The notes beneath the pieces were generated by a model. The model was not told the DNA's origin and did not search any database. It saw nothing but the letters and a program-made list of their open reading frames with translations. This document shows, piece after piece, positions 10,035 to 20,712 of a stretch of 64,000 nt of DNA; the first letter of the stretch is position 1; every line of letters starts with the position of its first letter. The stretch covers positions 24,643,777 through 24,707,776 of the forward strand of contig OX352761.1 of assembly GCA_947095585.1 (NCBI GenBank), given 5' to 3'. This DNA comes from Nephrocerus scutellatus (lineage: Eukaryota; Arthropoda; Insecta; Diptera; Pipunculidae). The position numbers and the translations under genes were made by a program.

Positions 10035-10262
10035 CGTTTACACACCTACAGCGATGACATTGGAGTTATAAAGTGAAATTCATACCGAGGGATATGAAAG
10101 CAAAAGTGGGTTGGCAGCCAGTGCTTCTGGCCAAGATGCAATGCAACGGGGAGAAACGGACACGCCTTAAAAATACTGTCTCACATGTTACAACAGCGCG
10201 TACTATGAAACGTAATTGCAAGCTTGCGACTGGACTGAACAATATTGCGTACCGAACCTCAT
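10035..10262 (+). pseudogene. RTE fragment (endonuclease to linker, scrambled)
   Basis: Reads MKAKVGWQPVL, like the GDMNAKIGREPVF motif of the RTE at 3119-6027, and then jumps to GEKRTRLKNTVSH and CKLATGLNNIAYRT, which lie several hundred bases apart in that element. Deletion-scarred. Confidence 0.65.
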
Positions 10263-11716
10263 ACAATCATCATCATATTTGTCTCTACAACCTGGGTCCG
10301 GTCCTGGCCTCCCGCAAAAAGTCTCTCCACCGGTCCCGATTTCGAGCCGATGTCATCCAGTATCCCTAAACTCTGGGCGTCCTGGTCTACGACATCCTTC
10401 CAGAGTAGTCTTTGACGGCCTCGCTGTCGTGTTCCATAAATCCTACCGCAAAGGATTTTCCGGGCAGGATCCTCTTCGCTCATGCGAGCTAGGTGCCCTG
10501 CCCACCGGAGCCTACCGAGCTTAATTTTCTTCACGATGTTGACATCGCGGTGACGCTTGTAGATCTCATCATTATAGATTCCTTCCTCACATACGGGACC
10601 AACTCCGTAAGACTTTTCTGTCGAACGCGGCTAGGAGGTCAGAATGCTTTTTGCTAAGCACCCAAGTCTCGGATCCATATATCAGTACTGGTATGACCAT
10701 TGTCTTAAATATCAGCAGCTTGTATGTTATGGTTAAATTCCTGGATTTGAAGAGTCTTGACATACTATAGTAGGCTTTGTTGGCTTTAAGCAACCGTGCG
10801 CGTATTTCTGGTTCCATGCTGTTATCGGCTGCTACAGTTGACCCCAGATAGTTAAAGGATTGCACTACTTCAAATTCGCGCTCCACTCTTTAAATTGAGG
10901 GACCAATGTTGGATATTCTACTCGCAGAAGTGGCCACCATGTACTTTGTTTTGCTCTCATTTATGTGAAGACCCAGCCAGATCTCGTGCCGCCGGCTTTA
11001 TCTGGATGAAAGCTTCCTGTACAGTTCTTCGGTTTCTACAAACGATGTCAATAACGTCTACGTAAGTCAGTATCTGAATGGACTTTTAGAGGATTGTTCC
11101 TCTCGCCGTTACGTCAGAGTCTCGGATCACTTTCTCCAACGCCAGGTTGAAGAAGACACAGGCCAGTCCATCCCCTTGTCTGAGCCCGTTATAGATGTTG
11201 AATGGGCTTGATAGTGATCCGGATATTTTTACTTGGCTTATAACATTGGTCATGGTCAACCTACATAGTCGTGTCAATTTATTTGATATGCCGTATTCTC
11301 TCATGCCTTTATAAAGTTCTACTCTGGTTATGCTATCATAGGCGGCTTTAAAGTCTATAAAAAGATGGTGTAGTGAGATTTGAAACCCTAGACATATTTC
11401 CATCACCTGCCTAAGGGTGTAAATCTGATCAGTTGTTGATTTGCCTGGGATGAAGCCACACTGGTATGGACCAATGATGACTTTAGCGTATGGGACTATC
11501 CTGTCTTGAAGGATAGAGGAGCAAATCTTATACGCGCTACTTAACAACGTTATACCACGATAATTGCTGCATTTTGTGATATCTCCCTTCTTATGTATGG
11601 GGCACAGGATGCCTCTTCGTCAGTCTTCTGGCATAGTTTCTTCCTCTCATACTTGCACTATTATTTCATGAATATGGTGTAATGTGGAGCCTCCTATATT
11701 TATCAGTTCCGCTACA
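10263..11716 (-). mobile_element. RTE-type LINE, 5'-truncated copy
   Basis: Reverse-strand relative of the element at 3119-6027. Its 3' ATG-repeat end is at 10263 (CATCATCAT) and its sequence stops inside the AELIKIGG region near 11716. Readable parts are GPYQCGFIPGKSTTDQIYTL, IDFKAAYDSITRVELY and NGLRQGDGLACVFFN (11547-11086), GSETWVLSKKHSDLLAAF (10886-10587) and LGRLRWAGHLARMSEEDPAR (10534-10259). Frameshifts separate them. It abuts the plus-strand fragment at 10035-10262, giving a tail-to-tail arrangement. Confidence 0.85.
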
Positions 11717-11749
11717 CAATACGGGCACCTAAAAAGGATTATAATTATG

Positions 11750-11960
11750 TTTGTAGATATATTAGAGGGCTAAAACACCTGACACGCCACAGGTGCAACA
11801 CGTGGCACACGCTGGTTCTCAGAAATAGTGCATGACACTGAGCTACTCAAAAAATATCAGCTCTGGTGGTTAAATAGAAGCTCAAGAAAGTCGATAAAAC
11901 GACAGACAGGAAAAGTCAAGTTAAATAAAACATTTTAAAAAGAAAAACACTAATAATTTA
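11750..11960. repeat. CACACGCG-type repeat fragment
   Basis: Contains 'tgacacgccacaggtgcaac', 'gcatgacactgagctactc', 'aaaaaatatcagctct' and 'gtcgataaaacgacagacag', the block type of 610-1215. The remainder to about 12085 is A-rich and featureless. Confidence 0.55.
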
Positions 11961-12089
11961 TTTCATTAAAAAAAAAATCAATAGAAAATCTTGAGATAAA
12001 ATAATATACAAATATAATATTATGTAACATAAACTTATTAAACATCACATATTTCGTTGCATTTATGGGACGAACTTCTGCTGCTTCTT

Positions 12090-12180
12090 TATTAAATTCT
12101 CCCTACTAACTTCGCGTGCCCGTGGATGTGTTTGTCAGTCTGTCTGTTTGTCGTGATATATTGCGTTAAATGTTTATTGC
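12090..12180 (-). repeat. Terminal fragment of the dispersed minisatellite-core repeat
   Basis: 'aaattctccctactaacttc' and 'gcgtgcccgtggatg', then 'gtcagtctgtctgtttgtcg', match the start of the copy at 18318. No internal units follow. Confidence 0.6.
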
Positions 12181-12679
12181 CCTTCACGGTAATTTCTCAG
12201 TCCCAAACTCAATCTATAAATAAATTTATAAAAAAAAATTAACAAAGTGCTATGTAAACGCACTTTTAATCGCTTTAAAAACGTAAAAAAAAGAAAACAA
12301 ATAAATTATCTAAGCAGTTTTCAAGACAGCTGGCTTAAAATCCCTGAATTCAAAAATTGGCTGCGCATTTCTCCTGACGCATCGATAAAGGTAGTATCAA
12401 ACTTTTTCTGTTAATTCTAACATATTTCGTACCATATAAAGGGGTAGTACAATACAAAATTCTAAATTTTTAGAATCATCGCAACCGATCACTGAGTATC
12501 TTAATAAGAACAATCACCTAGCCCCTAGCTATATAGCTTCTTTTAGTGCGGATAATGTAAACTATGGCAAACACAAATCCGTGTTTACTATATTAACGGA
12601 ACAAAACAACTAAATTTCGAAACCTAATTATCAATGCCATGTTTTGCATAATGTTGCGAAACATGCGTATAAGAAACTA

Positions 12680-13015
12680 TCACTGGATTTAGAAACACTT
12701 CTATTCAGAATTAAGCTGTAGCATCGTTAACAGAAGAGAACTGCAGGATTGCTTTGACTTCTTCCAAATAGAGTTTGCCCCATTGATCAGAAATGTTCCC
12801 ACGCGATGGTTAAGTCTGACAAAGGCCATAGATAGAATAATCTCGTCATGGCCTGCTATAAAATTATATTTTTTTAATCTTGGGGAAGAAAATTGTGATC
12901 CACTCTTATGGAAGATTTTTAAAAACCATGCGAATCAAATTGAGGACGATTTGCTGCAACTTTTCTTTCACGAAATATATTTATTGAAGGGCGAAGCTTA
13001 TATTCAGAGGACATG
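12680..13015 (+). pseudogene. hAT-like transposase fragment
   Basis: One frame reads ELQDCFDFFQIEFAPLIRNV and continues PTRWLSLTKAIDRIISSWPA, then IKLYFFNLGEENCDPLLWKI. The PTRWLSL...I...WPA.K.YF pattern is typical of hAT-superfamily transposase-derived proteins. Both ends are missing and a TGA ends the frame at about 13015. A decayed fragment, not a host gene. Confidence 0.65.
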
Positions 13016-13382
13016 AACATTTTTTCAGCGAACGTGTGTACATTTGTACGTTTGTTTGCCGTGTCGTATATCTCGGCTTCTGCCATTTAAAATTTAATGG
13101 GACTTGTTTTAAAACAATTGCTAAGCGCTCGGCTTGCGATGGCGTAATTTTTTCATTCACAGGGGTTACTACTCCTGAGAAAACTAAAAATAATATTCTC
13201 TATCTACGCATCGCTATCGATTTTTTAAGCCTAAACGTTTGCAGAGTAAAATGTGGTTTTTTAGTCTATTTCAGAAATCGTTTATGACTGAATGACCTAT
13301 CGCTTATGAATGAAAGACCACATTTAACGTTGCATACTATTAGGCTTCTAAGATAAATTAGTCTTTAAACTGAATTACAACT

Positions 13383-13800
13383 AAAAAACAACCCATACAA
13401 ATTAAAAATTTTCATGTAAATTCTCTAACAGGAGATGGGTATGTGTTAAAATTTAAAGAAAATCGGGCTAATTTTTTAAAAAATTTACATGGACACTACG
13501 CGGGTCTCAGGGACCTATCACTCCAATAAATTTACAAAAAGTTTTGTCCATCAGTGATACACACGTATATATAAAATTTAAAAAAAATTGGGTTAATGAC
13601 CAATGCCCAATAACCCTGGGGCCCGGGGTCTCCAAAATGTTTACAAAAAGTGTTTTTCATCGGAGATACATACGTATATAAAATTTGAAGAAAATCGAGT
13701 TAATTTTTTTTAAAAAAATTTAGGGCCTCACGGCCCCGGGGAGTTACAACCGACGACCGACATCCGTGCCACGGGCAAGTGAAGTTAATATAGAGAATTT
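13383..13800 (+). repeat. Dispersed minisatellite-core repeat, complete short copy
   Basis: Left end 'aaaacaacccatacaaatta' with 'tttcatgtaaattctctaac'. Then three or so core units carrying 'catcggagatacatacg' and 'gaagaaaatcgggtta'. Right end 'gccacgggcaagtgaagtta' with 'atatagagaattt'. About 418 bp. Reverse orientation compared with 18318-19350. Confidence 0.8.
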
Positions 13801-14034
13801 AAAAATATACATACACGGGTGTGTGTAGTTACACGCTTAGCAGAATATACTCGTACTTAGACGGCAAAACAAGTCTGACGACTTTCATTGATAATTATTT
13901 TCGTCATTGTTTGTTAACCGGTATATCTCGTCTTCTACCAGTCAAAATTTAATGGGACTAGTTTAAAAAAAAATGGGACGCTTGTGACGCGTGTGGCGCG
14001 TCTAAAAACAATAACTTTTTTTTTAAATTTTTGT

Positions 14035-14300
14035 GCCAGTATGTTCTGGTATTTGCTTAATCGTTCTCTAGCAAGAACCTTCGCGAAATTTTTGATTTGC
14101 TATAAATAGCACAACGTTTTATCGGAGTAAGTAATTTGAAATTCAACCAGAAAGTACTTGAAAAGTAGATAGAGCTACCGCCTCAGTGAATATTAGTGTT
14201 TTGTGTGCATAACAAATAATCACCAGTGTAATTTGTGAACTTTTGCTTTTTTAATTACTTTTATTTCGTTACATCGAATTTCCTGCAGCGTGATTTTAAA
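14035..14300 (+). repeat. LTR-like promoter repeat, diverged copy
   Basis: TATAAATAG near 14101, then 'ttgaaattcaaccag', 'aaagtacttgaaaagtagat', 'agagctaccgcct' and 'caccagtgtaatttgtgaac', collinear with 1-290. Inverted GAA/TTC words precede the TATA box. No coding region attached. Confidence 0.45.
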
Positions 14301-14599
14301 GTCGTGTATGCACATCAAAATTCGTTACTAAGCGGAGAGAATCGTACGTCATACCAATCTCAGCGTTATCGCTCGCTCGCATCGTATTTACGTTTGTATT
14401 CGTACTACAGTATTCCCCGTTTAATTGAGTCCCGCTTAACGCGTTTCCCGCTTAATTGCGTTTAAAATCAAGCATTCTTGAAATTTCACACAATATATAC
14501 TGAAATTTTCGTGCACTTTCTATATGGTTCCACAACATGAGAGCCTCGGGTGCTGCTGTATCTTCAAATATGCTAAATCACTAACTCTTTTTAATGCAT

Positions 14600-15252
14600 T
14601 AACAGGATGCATTTGAAGAAATTCAATATGAAGCTGATTTTAAGAATCTTTAGTTAGCTTTGGTTAGGATACAGATGAGAAAATTTTAAACGAAATATCG
14701 CACCAAATTATTGAATTTGAAGACGGTACCGAATGTGAGGATGAAAATTTAGATAGGGCGGACCTTTTTAAAAGTTCTCCATCGAATCAAGTTGTTTTCA
14801 GTTCTCTGAATGTTCTCCGTCGATACCTTCTAGCAGAAAATAAGTTCCTAGTAGAATTAGAAAGCGCCGTGACTCAGTGGATAGGAGTATGGACTCCTGA
14901 GCGGGGGGTTCGTGCGTGGTTCGAATCCCAGTAACACCAAAGTATTTTTCACGGTGTCCCACCTCTCGCGAAAGTTTGACAAACGTCCGAGAGTAATAAC
15001 TTGCCACGGAAAGCTCCTCAATTCGCCGTTCGGATCCGGCATTAAATTGTAGGTCCCTCCATTTGTGTGCAAAAATATGCATGCTCAACACAAATGGTTG
15101 CGAGAAGCCAGGCCTTGGACCGCATGGTCTGTCGCGCCGGTATTATATTATTAGAATTAGAAAACATTGAAGAAATTATACTCCGAAAGTCGTGCGAAAA
15201 GAGCTTACAGGCAAAAATAACAGACTTTTTTTTCAAAGTTAGAAATATGTAA
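14600..15252 (+). pseudogene. pogo/Tigger transposase C-terminal remnant split by a SINE
   Basis: Frames before the SINE read DAFEEIQYEADF, then EDENLDRADLFKSSPSNQVV and FSSLNVLRRYLLAENKFLVE. After it they read LENIEEIILRKSCEKSLQAK and ITDFFFKVRNM. The 12-base duplication TAGAATTAGAAA at the break (14852-14863 and 15152-15163) shows that the SINE split the coding sequence. The DDE core is not recognisable. Confidence 0.6.
14864..15151 (+). repeat. tRNA-derived SINE, complete copy with target duplication
   Basis: 288 bp flanked by the 12-bp duplication TAGAATTAGAAA. The head is tRNA-like, with an A-box-like stretch in 'gtgactcagtggataggagt' and a B box GGTTCGAATCC near 14918-14928. The body is conserved across copies in this window. 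The 3' end is 'gtctgtcgcgccggtattat' followed by TTA repeats. Mobilised by a LINE in trans, and the best reference copy in the window. Confidence 0.9.
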
Positions 15253-15357
15253 AACTCGTATGTGCAATGCATTATAAGGATTTATTTCATTTATTTCATA
15301 AAAACAGTCTTCCCTTGTTAATTTCAGTATGTATTGAATTATTTTGTATATATTTTT

Positions 15358-15510
15358 TTTCCCACGCATCACACGCGCCACACACGGGCCTTGACATTGA
15401 GTTGCTCACAAAATTTCAGCTCTCTAGGTCGTGCGAAAGGTGGTTTAAAAGAACCTCGTGGCATTTCCAACCATCAAACGCGCCACACGTCACAAGCCGA
15501 ATATAAAAAA
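15358..15510. repeat. CACACGCG repeat block
   Basis: 'cccacgcatcacacgcgcca', 'gttgctcacaaaatttcagc' and 'tctctaggtcgtgcgaaagg', as in 610-1215. Confidence 0.7.
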
Positions 15511-15529
15511 TGGACCTAATAAAATAATA

Positions 15530-15778
15530 TTCTGGCCGACAGATCGTTGCGGTCCTAGGCCTTTCCTCGACCATTTGTGTTGTGCATGTATATTTTAGGA
15601 CCTACAATTAAAGGCCGGATCCGAACCGCGAATTGAGAAGCTTTCCATGACAAGTTATTACTCTCGGATCGTTTGCCACCTATGCGCGAGAGGTGCGATG
15701 CCGTGAAAAAAATATTTAGGTGTAACTGGGATTCGAACTTCGAACCCCTGCTCAGTAGCCATGCGCTTTTCCACTGAT
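15530..15778 (-). repeat. tRNA-derived SINE copy
   Basis: Reverse-strand copy. Tail 'ggccgacagatcgttgcggt' at left, body 'gaattgagaagctttccatg', head 'aactgggattcgaacttcg' and 'gctcagtagccatgcgct' at right. Confidence 0.8.
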
Positions 15779-15784
15779 TTTTGG

Positions 15785-16030
15785 ACTTAAACACTCACAA
15801 AAATTCAACTCAAGTTGTAAGGTGGTTAGAAGGTGGCTTAAAATTAAAAAAAAAAATTGAAATCCATCACACGCGCCACACTCGACACGCGACACTCGTC
15901 AGATGCGGAATATAAGAAATGCTATTTTGGACTGAGACACTCACAAAATTTCAGCTCTCTAGATCGTGTGGAAGCGGGTTAAAAAGGACCTCAAATTAGT
16001 CGAAAATACAGACAAAAAGGGATCAAGTTA
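15785..16030. repeat. CACACGCG repeat block
   Basis: 'gaaatccatcacacgcgcca', 'gacactcacaaaatttcagc' and 'tctctagatcgtgtggaagc'. Same family as 610-1215. Confidence 0.7.
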
Positions 16031-16095
16031 AATAAAAGTTTTTAAAAACCCCATAACCGCTTCATCACAACAATAAAGTAGAATTTTAATAATAA

Positions 16096-16245
16096 TAATA
16101 TCTGGCGCGACAGACCATTGCTCGGAACGTTTGCCACCCATTCGCGAGAGGTGGAAAACCGTGAAAAATAATTTCGGTGTTACTGGGACTCGAACCACGA
16201 ACCTCCTGCTCAGTAGCCACGCGCATTTCCACTGAGCCACAAAGT
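16096..16245 (-). repeat. tRNA-derived SINE, internally deleted copy
   Basis: 'atctggcgcgacagaccatt' is fused directly to 'gctcggaacgtttgccaccc', so the middle of the body is missing. The head with 'ttactgggactcgaaccacg' is present at right. Confidence 0.75.
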
Positions 16246-16576
16246 AGAATTTTTCTAACTGATTTTTTGACGCAATAAAGCGAGATTTTCGTAACTGATT
16301 CTCTGATGCAAAGCAAGTTTTTCTTAATTGATCCAGTGACGCAATTAAGCAGGATTTCTGTAATTTGGTTCCCCGGTTAATCGGTTAATTGCGTCAAACA
16401 TTGTGTATTTTTGGTCGACGCAATTAACCGGGGATTACTGTATACATTAATAACCTTCGAAGGCCTTTTGTGATACAAAGAATTAAACGTGGGTGGTTTT
16501 GTTAATTTATGAATTTATTCATTTGTTTAATTTCACCTGTATGCATAAATGTTTGTTTATTTGTTTGGTTTGCATT

Positions 16577-16728
16577 GCTTTGTTGCATTACTATTTGCTG
16601 TCTTTCATTAAACTCAACTGCAGTTGCTCTTCTTCAAGAAAGGCTTTGTTGCATTACTATTTGCTGTCTTTCATTCAGCTGGCAAATTAAACTCAACTGA
16701 GGTTGCTCTTCTTTACGAAAGGCTTTAT
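16577..16728 (+). repeat. Tandem duplication, period about 66-78 bp
   Basis: 'gctttgttgcattactattt' plus 'gctgtctttcatt' begins at 16577 and again at 16643. 'aaactcaactgcagttgctc' recurs near 16688. Non-coding. Confidence 0.75.
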
Positions 16729-16729
16729 A

Positions 16730-18310
16730 TTTTTTTTTGGAAATATTAATATTGCGTTTCGTTTATCTTCTACAAACAAGTACTTACTTGTACTAAATAA
16801 CGCATAATGGAAGACAGCAATTATAGCTTTTTGTTGTAATCTGTTTTGGATGGTGACTGTGTTCATTTGTGTCCTGTGTGCAATGTGCATGACAACAACT
16901 GTTGTTGTTGAAATAATATTCCCAAACGAATGTTTTTATTACCTTTATATTATTTCTTTTATTTTTAAATTTTATATATAGGTATGTACTTGCATGTTTA
17001 AAAATATAATTATATACTTTATGCATTATTATGTTTATTTCTGTTGTTGTTGTGTATACTTAAAGCGTTTTCATAATAATACAATAATAATAATAATAAT
17101 GGTAATAATATACATATACATATATGATTAATGTACTCGCGTATTAATAGATTTTGACTACTTCACATAAATATGTATTTAACTTTTTTTTTTGCTCAGC
17201 ATACGTATCGTACGCGTTAGAAGAAAAGTTAGCTTTCCCACAGGAAAAACAAACAAACTCACTGAGAAAACAAAATTCTCAGTTTTTCCTATGTATGTAA
17301 GTAAATTTGTTGAGGTGTAAGATGAATACAATATACAATAAAAACAGCTATAATTATTATGTAATTTGAGTCGTTCGTTGGTTATCTACCAACCCATTTA
17401 AACAGGATATAGGAGTGGCATGTGAAATGATTTTTCCTCTCTTCATTGTGTGTGTGTTTAGGTAAAATTAATTTAAAATTTCTATATCGTATGATAACTT
17501 GATTAAATTTCTTAAAAACGGGCAATATATTTGAGGGTTTCTTTGTTTTCATTTTCAGTATAAAGCACTTGAACAATCATCAAGTGGTACAACATCAGTA
17601 ACAGTAGACTAATTGATAAATGAAATTCAATTGTTTAATTAATATTTATAGTAGTAACAACATTGATGGCAACTTTGTTCTCATTGTTCAGTTCACTTTG
17701 TCTAAATAAAATACACTTTTGTTAAAAAATAGAATTTCTTTTTTTTTATAGGGATTTTTTGTCGTTATTTTAGTAAAAGCACTTAAGATGATATACACCA
17801 ATATGTTTCTTGTTTGTATATTTATGTATATATATTTTTCAATTTTGTTTTTACCTGAATTTTAGAATTTTGTGTCCGTTTTTTCCTTCGGAAGTTTTTT
17901 TTTTGTCATTTGCCAAAGTTTTTGCAATTTTTTTTGAGTTTCCAAATATTTTTTTGTTGATTTACATAGTCTTTGTATGCAATCTCCATTTGTATATACA
18001 TATACATACCTTAAGTACCCCTCTGTAATATTTTCTTTTTTACTTCGATTGTTTGTTTATTTCTTTAATTGACAAAAATGGATTTAAAAATGAAAGGTCG
18101 TAAGCGTTCATAAAGCGACACTGCCTTGCCATCCAGTTTTTTGATCGCCCCCAGTTTCTTAAACAAATATGTAAATATGAATTGAATAATGGAAAGAGCT
18201 GAAAATTCTTTGGTAAATTAGGTCCATCGTTAGTTAGTATCGGGATAGTGTCAAAATGCTAAATTTTTACAGTAATTTTTAGAAAAATCACTTAATTTGG
18301 AAGAACAGAA
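16730..18310. other. AT-rich stretch without recognised genes
   Basis: Long homopolymer-rich T and AT tracts and short microsatellites (ATA near 17085). No protein-like frame. Could be intron or UTR of an unseen gene, but nothing shows it. Confidence 0.5.
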
Positions 18311-18317
18311 ACACCAG

Positions 18318-19350
18318 TTTTTAAATTCTCTATATTAACTCCCTTGCCCGTGGCACGTTAGTTTGTCGGTCGGTCGGTTTGTCGTGGAATCTTGCGATCA
18401 ATGTTTAACCCACTTCCCAAAGCCCAATTTTATTGAAATTTTGCACACATGTGTATTTCCAGAGACAACACTTTCTGTTAAAATTTGGGGTCCTGGGGCC
18501 CGAGAGTTGCCCTTGTAAAAAATTTAAAAAAATAAACCCGATTTTCTTTAAATTTTATACACATGTGTATCTCCGATGGACAAACATTTTTATAAAAATT
18601 TTGGAGACCCGGGGTCGTAGAGCCCCATATTTTTAAATGCCCGATGTTTTTAAATTTTATATACGTGTTATCTCCGATGGACAACACTTTTTGTAAAAAT
18701 TTTGGAGACCCCGGGCTACAGGGTCATGGATCTCCGATGGACAACACTTTTTGTAAATATTTTGGAGACACCGGGCCGCAGGGTCATGGGGCCCTAACAA
18801 ATTTTTTAAAAAAATTAACCCGATTTTCTTAAAATTTTATATACGTATGTATCTCCGACGGACAACACTTTTTGTAAAAATATTGGAGACCCCGGACCTC
18901 AGGCTCATGGGGCCCCAACTAATTTTTTAAAAAATTAGCTCAATTTTTTTTAAATTTTACACACGTGTGTATCTCCGATGGACAACACTTGTTGTAAAAA
19001 TTTTACAGACGTCAGGCCCCGGGGGTCGTATGGGGCGTCATAAAAATTTAAAATAAAAATTAACCTGATTTTCTTAAAATTTTAAACACATGTGTATCTC
19101 CGATGGACAAAACTTTTTGGACATTTTTTGAGCGAGGGGTGCCCATATAAATTTTTTAAAAATTAGCCCGATTTTCTTCAAATTCTAAACGTATGTGTAT
19201 CTCCGGTGGACGTAAGTTTTTGTAAAATTTTGAAGTGAAGGGGCTCTAATACTAATTTTTTCAAAATTTACCCGGTTCATACTTTGCACACATATGTATC
19301 TTTTATAAGAGATTTACATGAACATTTTTATGGGTTGTTTTTTTTTTTAA
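18318..19350 (-). repeat. Dispersed repeat with a seven-unit minisatellite core (longest copy)
   Basis: Ends are 'aaattctctatattaactcc' with 'cttgcccgtggcac' at left and 'agagatttacatgaacattt' with 'ttatgggttgttttt' at right. Between them CTCCGATGGA (or one-base variants) recurs at 18571, 18672, 18732, 18853, 18973, 19098 and 19201, mostly about 100-127 bp apart. Each unit also carries 'acacatgtgtat', 'cccgattttcttaaa' and GC-rich 'gaccccgggc'. Non-coding. Confidence 0.85.
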
Positions 19351-19499
19351 AAAAATATTGAATTGACCAAATTGCCATCGGCAATTATCTCCTATTTTCT
19401 TAAAATGGATAATCTCTCAACTGGAAAACCGTCTTTATAGCGTTCGCTTCAGATCCGTTCTATCGGTGGTGGTGTACGCCTATGTAAATATGTACCTAC

Positions 19500-19750
19500 A
19501 GTCCAGCAATTCTGGCACTGAACGAAACGAAAGGGACTGAAATCTGAAAGCCGGAATTGACATTGTTTCGAGTTTTTACAAATAACTCAAAAAGTATATC
19601 TAGCACTTAGGAGAAATCTGTTAAGTGCAAAAGAAATGTAAACAAAAATCAAAAATAAAAATAATAAAAATTAAAAATTTGAAGAAAAAAAATTAATATT
19701 TATTTACTGAATATTCCGGTCCCGTCATCGTGTTGTCGTGTTGTGCCCAC
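19500..19750 (-). repeat. Dispersed repeat, inverted partner of 6617-6850
   Basis: 'cgagtttttacaaataactc', 'tagcacttaggagaaatctg', 'ttaagtgcaaaagaaatgta' and 'tcgtgttgtgcccacacc' are the reverse complement of words in 6617-6850. Confidence 0.65.
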
Positions 19751-19779
19751 ACCTCCAATTTTTTTTTTATAGAAGCCCC

Positions 19780-20712
19780 AACTTAGACAGTGTTTCAACT
19801 CGTAACTCTACTCACAAATTTCGTGAAAGCAAAGTTGTTGCACCCGATATTTCCAAGGCATTTGACAGAAGGTGGCATCAAGCTCTTCTGTCGAAAATGA
19901 ATGTCTATGGAATTGATAAAGCTCAGCTTTATTGGACTAGTAACTACCTTTCTGGCCGTTCAATCCAGGTCGTATTGGACAGTTTTATATCCAATGTTCA
20001 CCGCATAAACTGGAGAGGAAAGGAGGATGGATGTTATGACTCCAGCTGTAAAGAGGCTTCTAGCATTAGAGAGTATGCCTTCGGTTTTACTAAGCAAACC
20101 CAACTGAGGAAAACCGAAAAAATTTTAAACGAGCCAGGCATGATTGCAATGCTCATCTTCGGCGAGTCAAATTCGGCTACGACCAAAAATTGAGGCAAAA
20201 AATACTACAATGTCCAAAGGTAGCAAAATTGTTGGTCATTCGTGAAAATAATCAAAAATACAGCCTCGTCGTCGATTCCAACGCTCTTTTATAATGACAT
20301 TCCAGTTGTCAGCTCTAAGGACAAGGCCAATCTGTTTGCTGCGCATTTTGCAGCTAGCTCCACGCTTCCAGACTGTGTATTAATCCGCCTACACCTCCGC
20401 GTATTGAACATTATATGTGACAGATCTTTATTAGTACTCGTGCAGTTGCTAGAGTTTTAAACGATCTCAACGGTCACAAATCCGCTGGGCCAGATGGTAT
20501 TTCCCCATTAGCTCTAAAGAGGTGTTCTTCCAAGCTGGCATTACTATTGCGTAAGCTTTTCCATCTATAGAATTCCAAAGAAACACAAGCTCATAGACAT
20601 CTCCTTTTTTCTCCTCCTTTTCCTTAACACCCACGCTGTGCCAAGCATATAGCCGAGCATTATTAAAGTGCAAAACCCTTTACGCGGGTGCAAATTATAA
20701 AAAAAAATCGGC
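19780..20712 (+). mobile_element. LINE family A (Jockey/CR1-like superfamily), decayed copy
   Basis: Reverse transcriptase piece VVAPDISKAFDRRWHQALLS, then WTSNYLSGRSIQVVLDSF. The 3' part matches the other family A copies, ending 'gcgggtgcaaattata' plus an A run at about 20710. Frames are broken and segments appear rearranged (an ORF1-RT linker-like part follows the RT piece). Confidence 0.7.

Larger units (their letters stand above)
14408..16440 (+). mobile_element. pogo/Tigger-like DNA transposon with nested SINEs
   Basis: Ends are inverted repeats: left CAGTATTCCCCGTTTAATTG, right (reverse complement) CAGTAATCCCCGGTTAATTG, with TA on both outer sides (14406-14407 and 16441-16442). The 2033-bp interior has remnants of a transposase C-terminal half ending ITDFFFKV, the usual Tigger/CENP-B-like terminus. 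It is interrupted by a SINE at 14864-15151, CACACGCG repeats and two more SINE copies. The TIR motif recurs internally near 16336 ('gtgacgcaattaagcagg'). Superfamily inferred from ends and C-terminal motif. Confidence 0.8.

Noticed and set aside
13020..13290. Short ORFs after the hAT fragment
   Set aside because: Part of a repeat whose words ('tatatctcggcttctgccat', 'aaaatttaatgggactt') recur near 13920. Not coding.
14871..14935. A true tRNA gene
   Set aside because: The B box is perfect, but the acceptor and anticodon stems do not close and the segment continues into the repeated SINE body.
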